A stretch of DNA of 64,000 nt, taken from contig NC_135373.1 of NCBI RefSeq assembly GCF_049243985.1, positions 8,167,501 to 8,231,500 on the forward strand, written 5' to 3'. Origin of the DNA: Paroedura picta. Taxonomy: Eukaryota > Chordata > Lepidosauria > Squamata > Gekkonidae. The notes below the pieces were generated by a model that saw only the letters and a program-made list of their open reading frames with translations, had not been told where the DNA came from and ran no database searches. Position numbers and translations under genes: made by a program. Shown piece by piece: positions 34,801 through 44,564 of the stretch (its first letter is position 1; each line of letters begins with the position of its first letter).

Positions 34801-37800
34801 CAGACTCCAGCATTGAAGGAAGACAAACATATTTCCTGCACCAGATTTCTGGGAACCCTTAACTAGGGAAGGGCTAGCCAGCCAGAACTGTGTGGTCTGC
34901 CTGTATTTTGGATCCTAGCAGTCGTCAGCAGTGGGAGGCCACAGCCAGAGAGGAACAAAAGGTCTCTTCCAAGCAGCCATTGGCCTTTTAACACCCCCAG
35001 CCAGCACCAGGCTCAGCACCTCTTGGATTGTGCCTGATCTGTGAAAGAAGACTGCGACCCAACTAGGGGAGATGATTGGAAGTCCCGAACCAGAGAGGTC
35101 AGAGAACCTGCATTGCAGAGGGAAAAGGGCCTGAATCCCAGAATGTATAATGTGTTGCACGGCATCAATCAAGCTGCCAGTTTAAATGGAACATAATAAT
35201 TTTATAATACAAACCTGGGCAAACCTGGTGTCTCCTCTTTGGAAGACATCTTCCTCGGTCCTCTTTCTTTCAACTTGTGGGGTGCCCCAAGGCTTCTGCT
35301 AATGAGAAAAAGCATTGGCCAATGTTGGGGTGGATTTCCCAAGCATCCCCCCCCCCAATAGGAACAGGCCAGGGTGCCCTCAGCCAGGTTGGAACAGGGC
35401 TCTGTCTTCTAGCTCAGGATTGTCCTCTCTGTCTGACATCTGGGCTCTCAGGGGAGAACGGACAACATACACAGCAGAAGGGAAAGGGCATGAATCCCAG
35501 TATGTATAATGCATTGCAAGGCATCAGTGGAGCTGCCAGTTTGAATGGAACATAATTATTATTTAATACACACCTGGGCAAACCTGGTGTTTCCTCTTTG
35601 GAAGACATCTTCCTCGGTCTTCTTATTTTCAAGTTGTGGAAAGCCCCAAGTCTTCTGCTAATGAGAAAAAGCATTGGCCATTTTAGGGCCAAGCATCCCA
35701 TCCCAGCAGGAGCAGGCCAGGGTGCCCTCAGCCAGGTTGGAACAGGGCTCTGTCTGCTAGCTCGGGATTGTCCTCTCTGTCTGACAGCTGGGCTCTCAGG
35801 GGACAACGGAGAACATACATTGCAGAAGGGAAAGGGCCTGAATCCTAAAATGTATAATGCGTTGCAAGGCATCAGTGGAGCTGCCAGTTGATGTACTGGA
35901 GGGTGGGCTGGTGGCAAACGTGACTGCCCCAGGAGCCCACGTGGGGCGCAAACTGCACCCAGCATAAAGGAGGGAGGCAGGACATGCAGAGCCTATAATG
36001 TGCTATGCACGTGAGTCGTGGTCCCTTTGCCCAGCACGCCGCAGAGCAGCTTCCCTCCTTCCCACCCTATGTGATACATAAACAGCCCCGAGACTGTGTC
36101 TGAGGTAGATGTTGCATGGCTAATATTTCATCATAATTTTGGGCTCCACATGGGATGCAGCCTGTTGCTGTGTGACGGGACTCCTTGGGGTTCGGGGCCT
36201 CCATAAGAGACGGCCTATGAACAAGCGTGGCTGGCCCTGCTGGGAGACACAGACTCGTTGCCAACCTGCCATGGGGCAGCCAAATAAGGTGGGTGCCTGC
36301 TGGCTTCCCTACATAGGTCACTTCCCATAAGGGAGAATTCAGTAGTAAGAGGCTCTGCTCTCCTGTCTGGGAATGGACGGGTCCCCTGGTGCCTCTGGAC
36401 TCCGTGGGTTCGGTGCAGTCCGATAAGTGCTAGGTCAGGCTCCCTCTCCCATGCGGTGCCAACACTCCCATGGGGAGGTAAGAAAGCTGTGGCCTTGTTT
36501 ATACCCTTGTCATGTCTTATTCCAGCCCCTAATGCTCTCCTGCAAGTCCAAGCTTCTCGCAGTAACCCCACGTCAAAGCATGGATTGTGCTTTTATTTTC
36601 TTCCCTAGAGAGATTGCCCTCTTCAGATCTTGCTTGCCCTCCTTCCCCAGGGATGTTCTGGACACTTCAGATGGTGCCACCGACAGTCTGAGTTTTCTGG
36701 TTCCCAATATCCCCCCCCCCCACCCTAATTATCATCTTAATTATCTATTGTCAGCTTTGCATGCAACCCTTCCGGGAGGGCTCAGGGCAGCTTACAACAT
36801 ATCCTGTGAGAAAACAACAATCTAAACATTTTAGACATTTTAAAAGAATCAGGTTTACATTAAAAAGCAGAACTCTTCAGCTTCTCTCTGCTAGGGAGGG
36901 AGGGGACGGAGGGTGCTTTGATGGGAACATTGAGTGGTCATTTTCTTTATATTAATGATGGGAGGCCAACTCCTTGGAGGGCTTTATAGGCATCACCCCC
37001 AGGCCTCGTGGCCTCTCTCAGTCCCTCTCCCTGTTTTCTGCACATAAAAATGGTGTCTGTCTGGAGGCCTGGCTTTGTCCTTCTCCTGAGCCTTTCTCAT
37101 TCCCCAGGGGAACTTCTGCTCCTGGTAGGTCAATAGAGGTCTCTTTCTCCTCCTGTGAAGGGGTTTAAATGCATCCACATGGAGACGGAGGCACCAGGAG
37201 ACACTGATTGTGAGGATTCCAGATTCATTTGGAACACTTAATAATGGCATCCGTTCTCCGTAAAGCACCTTCTTCTGTTCTCTTTCTTTCGGGTTGTGGT
37301 ACGGCCCAGGAGTTCTGCTACACAGAAAAGAATTCTGGACTCCTTGTACAGAACTCCCAAACACTCCATGCAGTCCTGATCAGGGCCAGATGCCCTCGCC
37401 AGGTGAGAACACGGATCTGTCATTTAGTTGGGCACTGTCTACTCTGGCTGGCAGCAGATGCTTTTCCCAGGAGGCAGACAGAGGTTTCATTTTATTCATT
37501 TCTATCCATGATCCCTGATTTGCCAGAGACGGCAGTGGACTCTGAAAGCTGCACATACCTCAGTCCTGATTTTGCTGCAGAATACAAGTTTGTGAGTGTG
37601 TGTGTGTGAATCTTGGCAATTCAGGAATCATTGCCCAGCTAAATGTCAGTGGAAACAAGGTTCTACTATGCACACAAATCTGACTCTACAACTGCTGATT
37701 CTTCCTCCTGCTTTTTAGGAAACATCATGATTTGAGAAGACCTACCTGAGCAGAGAGAGCATCCCTCCTTTTTAAAAGGTCTGCCTCTGTTATCCTTCCA

Positions 37801-40800
37801 GTTTTTGGAACAAACCAAGGGTCCTGGTACAAGGGAAAAAATGGTTGGCCACTCCAGACATGGCACTCCCAACAGCCATACCCAGTCAACAACATGTCAA
37901 GGTCCCCTTAACTGGGTGGGAACGTGGATTTCTCATCCAATTCTGTATTGTCAGCTCCACTTCTGCAGCCATTCTTCCGCACAGAAGGCTGATGGAGACC
38001 TTGCTTAAGCCAGAGGCCTAGAGATTCCCAGCGCTGGCCCCAATCCCTTTGTGTGGGAAACTATGGCTGACCCTGTCCCATAGGACCATCTCTCTGAGTA
38101 CATCCCAGAAGAGCCTTGTGCTCAGCTTATACTAACAGGCTAGTGGTTCCTTTCCCCGGAGATATTTGGCTGGCCTCAACAAGAGCCAGAGTCTTTTTGG
38201 TCCGGTAGTTTTAATCCCTGACAGCAGTAACTGTGGATGGCATCGTCAGAGGTAGGGCACCTCCAGATGGGGACTTCTCTGTGGGAACAGTGAGAAAACA
38301 TCAAAGACCAAACCTACCAGGCCACGGCCCCAGAGCCTGGAAAACCCACAACACCCAGCTGACTCCTGGGTGAAAACCTTTGACAATTTCTCTAGTTTAT
38401 TTCTACAGTATCGCTAACCAATCACCAACAACTATTGGGGGCTGGGGGAAAACAATTCCTGGCCTTGGGGCATTTGTACATGGCTATTCAAGCAGGTTGT
38501 GTCTCTGTCTCAAAAAGAAATTCAGAAATATCACCACTGATTTGAATGCTTTGATTTTTTCTTGCATTCTCTGGCCCTGGGCATGTTTAACTTGACCTGA
38601 GGTAAACTCTTTTGGCAATTCTGAAAGATTAAACGTGGAATCAGTTACAAGAGTGCTCAGATCTTGTCTTTTAGACCTGTTTATAACAGAATTAGAACTG
38701 TTTGGTTCTGCCCAAGAAAATCCTGAGAAGGGGAAATGTCAGGGGACATTCTGAGACCTTGGTTCCTGGGCATCAGGAGGAAAAGGGCCTTCACAGACTC
38801 CAGAGTGTCTAGGGTGGGGTTGACCCACATGAGTGGCTCTGAGCCACTGGGTATGGGGAGAGAACTAAGTCTGCAGCAGTCAGTTCTTGAGAAATTGCAA
38901 CAGGATGTCAGGATGTTCCCCTGAACGGTGAGAAATGCTCTAGGGCTGCATATTGACTGGGATGGAGGCCACTCACGTGATGCTTTGCATGGGCTGGGTG
39001 TGCCCCCGATATCTATTCATGTATGTTTAGGTTTTAATGTCTTCGTCCACCTAAGTCACCAGGCATTCTCTCCTTAATTCTACATATCAATTACTTCTGA
39101 TTTCCTAAAGTTATATTAGGAAGCACCAGCTGCGTCAGAGATATTTGAAGGGGGGGGGGCTTGCTTTTAGGTCACACAAGGTCAGCTACTTGGAGCAATC
39201 CAGAGGGCTAGTTTGCTTCTTCATTTTTATTAATTTTTTTTGCTGAATGACGCCATTGCTGTATTGAACCTAATTAATGTATTCGTAAATTTCTTTTAAA
39301 GCTTTTAAAGAAAGGTTTCTTGAATGACAATAAGTGTCTGGTTTTGGGCACACAAAGACTCTGAGGATCTTTAGGGATCGACTCTGAAAGCCCCCTGGCT
39401 AGTTTGGACACTCTTGGAAGTTCAGCTCCCTCCTGAGGATGCTGCCTCCCTGTTGTGCTCCTCGTGTCTGGAATGGACAGGAACGCATACACGGAAATGC
39501 TCTGGCACCCAGCATGCAGATCCTGCTGTGCCAAAGTCCCTGCTGAACTGTTGACTTTGCTCAGCAGGATCACTCCTTAGTCCCAGGGTGTCTCTGATGA
39601 GAAGATTCACCGGCCTCCTGGCCACCATCAGGAACGCCTCCCACTACCCGGAAATGCCTCAGACCATCTCGACAGGACCCCTCCTCCTGCTTTCCAGAGG
39701 CAATAAGAAGTCTGGAAGAAGTACCTGTTGACACCCGGTGGCACTTACTTGGTCCGCTCTGAAATTTGGAGGAGGTCCATAAATGACTCTGCATTCCATG
39801 ACTGGGGCCTGTTTGCAAGGACAACATCAACAACAAAAGGTTTTGGCATCTCCAAGCATAGATCTTCCAACACCACATTGAGTTTCTGCCTAGTCAGACC
39901 ATGAAGGGATCTGCTATTGGGCCTCGTTGATGCTGCTGATGGCAGCAGGACTCCAGAGCCCGAGGAAATGCTTTCCCAAGTCAGATTCCTGAGAGCCCTC
40001 AAGAGAAGCTCCAGGGCCTGGCTTTTTAGGGGTGAAGCACGTGCTTGCACCATCCTCAAAGGGTTTCACTTCAGCTGAGTTCAAATGCAGCTCTCCAAAC
40101 CTTCTCCTCTCTGGCTGAGTGAGTGGCAGAGAGCAGGAAGAGATCATATTTTGAATGTGGCCAGATCCTTTATGGAACCAAAGAACCAGCCCCATAGGGA
40201 GAAAAGGTGCCTACTAATAACTTTCTTGATGCCCCCAAGTGTTTCAGAAAGGGAGGGGCTTTTGTCCAGCAAGCAAGGCCTCTGATTGGCCATTCAAGAT
40301 CTGATCAATGGTGTATATTTAAGACTGTCACTTGGGTAACAGCTGCCAGCACAGCATAAGGACCCTGACGGTGTGACTGCTGGTAAGCTATTCATTCATT
40401 TATGTCTGTTCATATTCTTTGACTGCCTTCCGCGGACACTGCCGGCTCATGGTGGTTTACAATAAAATCTTAAACCCCACATAAAATAGGGTTGGAGTGG
40501 GATCTAGTGGACCTTGATGGAACAATCCGCGCACTCTGAAGCTGGTATGCATCTTTCGTCCATTCTGTCTAACCAGGATCATAAACTCAGGAAGTGAAAA
40601 CTACACACTCCACCTTGAGCTCTTCTGACATACAGCAGGACTTAAAAGTGCACCCAATGGGGTTGCCTCAAAGTACTTCTCTAATTTACTCTTCTACAGC
40701 ACCATCTCCCATTCCTCCCTTTCCCCTTACCTCCGAGGGCTGAATCGTTTCCTCCTCCTCGGTCTCCTCGGGGAACAGATTCTGTGGGAAAGGAGAAGAG

Positions 40801-40953
40801 AAGGAGCAAGAGGGACAAAGGAGCCCAGGTGATCGCAGAGATGCCAGCTTTGGGTTGGGAAATGCCTGGAGACATTGGGGGTGGAGCTGGGGCGGGATTT
40901 GGAGTGGGGAGGGACCTCAGGGGAGTAGAACTCCACACCCTTCAAAGCAGCCA

Positions 40954-41027
<74 letters not shown>

Positions 41028-44000
41028 TTATTATTATTATTATTATTATTATTGATTTCCCATCACTCCTAGAAATGGCTCATGGCGGGATACATTAATT
41101 CCATCATAAAAACCTCATAAAACCCCATTAAAATACCCTAGGTAGGACATAAAAATATCATACACAGATATAGACGATCACCCAAAATTACAGTGGTGTA
41201 AAACAACTAGTCCCCCTCCCCCAAATTAATAACTAGAGTGAGCAGGAAAAAGGGGGCACAGTTGACATAAGGCCATCACTTAACACCACTCCCCCCTAAC
41301 ATGGCTTAACACCGGGGGGCCCAATAAGAACTTTCTCATTGTCTTGCTGGGCCTCAACCAAAGACCTGGTGGAAGAGCTCCATTTTGCAGGCCCTTGGGA
41401 ATGCCAAAAGCTCCCACAGGGCCCAGAGCTCCTCTGGGTGCTCATTCCAACAAGTAAGGACCAGGACCGAAAAGGCCCTGATCCTGGTTGGGGCCAGGCA
41501 CACTTCTCTGGGGGCTGGAACGCCAAACAAGTTGGTACCCGCAGAGTGTATAGGGCGTAAAGCTCTGTGGGGGGCATAGGGCGATTCGCGGACCCAGAAT
41601 GGGGGTCCCAGAATTCGTAGGGCCTTTTTTCTAGGGGAACTGATCTCTGTAAGCTGTAGATGAGCTACAATTCCAAGGGATTCCCAGGTCTGACCTGGGG
41701 ATGGGTATCCCAACGTGACCAGGTTAGCCGAATCTAGTGGCTTACCAAAAATGCCTTCTGATTAACCCCAGGTTATGACCCAATTCCCTAATTCTAAAAG
41801 ACTTCTGCAGGGCCTGCAAAATGGATCTCCTCCACCAGCCATTTGGTTGAGGTCAACCGAAACTAAATAATACCTGCTGGGCTCCGAACCTCCCTGCCTT
41901 GAACCCATGCAATGGATCAGAACAACCATGGGCCTAGTAGATGGTTCACCAGGTTGGATGTTATTTTCTCTGTTTATGGTTGTTATTACTGTTACCTTTT
42001 GTTCCTTATAAAAAGTGGGTTTGATGTACGTTCTACTTGAACAGCCCTGAGCCTAAGGATAGGGCAATACACAAACGTAATAAGTAAGTACCTTGCACAA
42101 AGCCGCCTTCCATTGGGCGTAGTCATTTGATGGCGTCTCCGGGCACTCATCGGTGTTTTGGGCCTCCTGGGCTGGTGTGGACTGTAGGAAGGCAAGTGAG
42201 AGAACATCGCTTGTCCAGAGTCACACAATGCACAGAGGTGGAAAGGATTTGGGAGGTTTTTGCTCTTCTCCTTTGGGGCCATCTTCAGATTTGATAAGGA
42301 TGTTTTCCATCCTTTCACGCAAAGCATTGATGCCTATGTCAAAACATTGGGGGGGGGGAGCTCTCCGACACCCCCTTCAAGAAGACCTCCCTCCAGATTA
42401 ACAAAGGTGCCCTTGGGAGTCTGCAGGTCTTGATCAATCAATAAATTTATCCAACTCTATAAAGCCCATGGGGCGTTTATTGCCGCTTGCAGATGATTCT
42501 CCTGACTGTGATTCCTGGATTCCCCTGTCAGCAGAAGGACCATGAGGACCTCGACCACCCCAATTCCTACGCACATCAAAACCTTTTTCATGTCTCATGT
42601 ACTCACCGGCTCTTCAGCAGAAACCTGCTCTTCAGGCCTTTGTTCTTCCGGACCTGTGGAAAAATTAGACCATACTGAACATCAAGTCCGTCACCACTTA
42701 AGAAGTCCTGCAAGAAGCCAAAGTGAGCCTTGTGGTTGTCAGAATCCACAAGCTCTGCAGTGTGCAAGAAGGAGCAGAGGGGGTCCTTGAAGGGGCATCG
42801 GAGGAGACGTCTATTTAGTAGACTTAGATCAGGAAATTCTCTTTTGAGCATGCTTCCTCCCTGCTTGCCTCCAGAACAGCAGTTGAACGTCTGCAGACCT
42901 AAAAGTCAATTAGGTCTCTTATCTCCTCTTTCTATGCACAGTTGTTTCTGTTCATAATAAGCCCACTTTATTCCTTTAAGCAACCAGGGGTTGTGCTTCT
43001 CCTGCCTATTCAATGATCGGTCCCCTGAGCTTCGCCATTCACAATCTCTGCGGAGAACCCTGTATGACCCCCCCACTTCCCCACCCTCTGTCAAGATCTC
43101 GATGATTTGACTGGGCAAGAGGAAGACCCTCTAGATCACCGCTGCAATGAAAAGAACATTCGTAGGATAGCCGAGGAAACTGGGATGGTCTGATGGGGGG
43201 ATGGAGAGGGTAATCATCAGTGGGTCCCAAGAGAGAGATGAGCCCTTGCTTCTTGGACCTGCTCACAGAAGAGCCCCTTGGCTCCTCCACTCAACGGATG
43301 GTCCTTCCTCCTATAAATTCAGACCTACTTACCTGTCACCTCTTCAGTTCGGCGCGATATTATGGTCTTCGCCACTTGTATTGCGAAAATGATTACACTG
43401 ATGAAGCCAAAAAGGCCAATCCACAGAAATTCCTGTTTGGATAGGAAATATGAAGAAGACGGAACTGTGACTCAAACCAAAGTCACCTGCAGGAAGTCCC
43501 TCTCTATTGCCTGGTTCCCATCAGCCCCCCAGACATTCCTGGGAGCTCCTGACTGCCATTCCCTTCCTCAGGTCAGGAAACAGATCCCTAAACTCCTCAG
43601 TTCCTCACTGAACTCCACCATACCCCCTTCCACTACTCTCCTCTGCATGGAGACATTGGATGGGAAGCCCCATATTCCAGTGGCTATCGCAGGCTATCTC
43701 AACCTTTTCACCTTTGAGAAACCCCTGGAACATTATTTAGGCTTCTAGAAACCCCAGAAGTGGTGCAATCATGCAGACTATGGCTGGGAAGCAGAGCTGT
43801 GTCCATGCCCACCTGAGGCTTCTGCCTTTCCCACCTCCTCCAGGCCCATCATTGGCCATTTGGGGTGGGGGGGGGTAGAGTTCAACTTGGCTATATGTTG
43901 TCAATGTATGGTTGAATTGTTTTAAAAAATATATAAAATGCTAATTAACTTCCAGGTACTACATACATGCATATCTTTATTACGGTCATAGACCAGCAAA

Positions 44001-44501
44001 ATCAAAACAATTTCACAGTTACAGAGATAATCTGGCTAAAACATGGTTTTACTCATAAAATAGCATTATGTTAAACACTTAGAGTCTAGACTATGCGTCT
44101 GCTAAAATATAAATTAAAAGTAAATGGAAACATGGGTTATTGTTCTAATTGCTCTCAGGGTCAGTTAAGTTTTAGTCAACTTCCGTCGACTTTTCATGGA
44201 TGCAGCACAAAATCTGGCAATGTGATGGAACAATTTGTGTCTATGAGCAGCAGGGAGATATAAGATTGTCTGGAACGCCCTGGGACTCTATGTAACAATG
44301 GTGTGATAAATATGGAACAAATGTCATTATAAAACTGACAATGCAAAAGGATATGTTCCAATGTACTAAGAAAGCCCTTCCAGGACTGTCATGGGACCAT
44401 GGTTGAGAAAGCCTGGGCTGAACTCTAATTTTTTCTGTATAGTTTCTTGAGTTCCATGTAAAGCGCCCTGAGCCTTCGAGGAGGGCGGTATATAAATGTG
44501 A

Positions 44502-44564
<63 letters not shown>

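Larger units (their letters stand above)
28600..38000 (-). repeat. Tandem segmental duplications carrying cassette exons
   Basis: Blocks of roughly 1.9-2 kb recur with type-A and type-B cassettes and long intron stretches: the A-exon-to-B-exon block near 31.0-31.7 kb is repeated near 32.7-33.4 and 34.6-35.2 kb. Shared landmarks include 'gagtttgggatgacacctgctggc' and 'aggccacagccag.gaggaacaaa'. The block at 28.62-28.80 kb is also repeated at about 37.02-37.20 kb. Divergence between blocks is modest. Confidence 0.75.

Noticed and set aside
40784-41098. Plus-strand frame with poly-Thr/poly-Ile or poly-Tyr
   Set aside because: Translation of the (TAC)n-(TAT)n microsatellite.
43333-43432. Butyrophilin or B-G membership of the membrane gene
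   Set aside because: Ectodomain exons of those families are phase 1 and carry Ig domains. Here the TM exon starts in phase 0, a short non-Ig start exon fits, and no B30.2 or 21-nt heptad exons are present.
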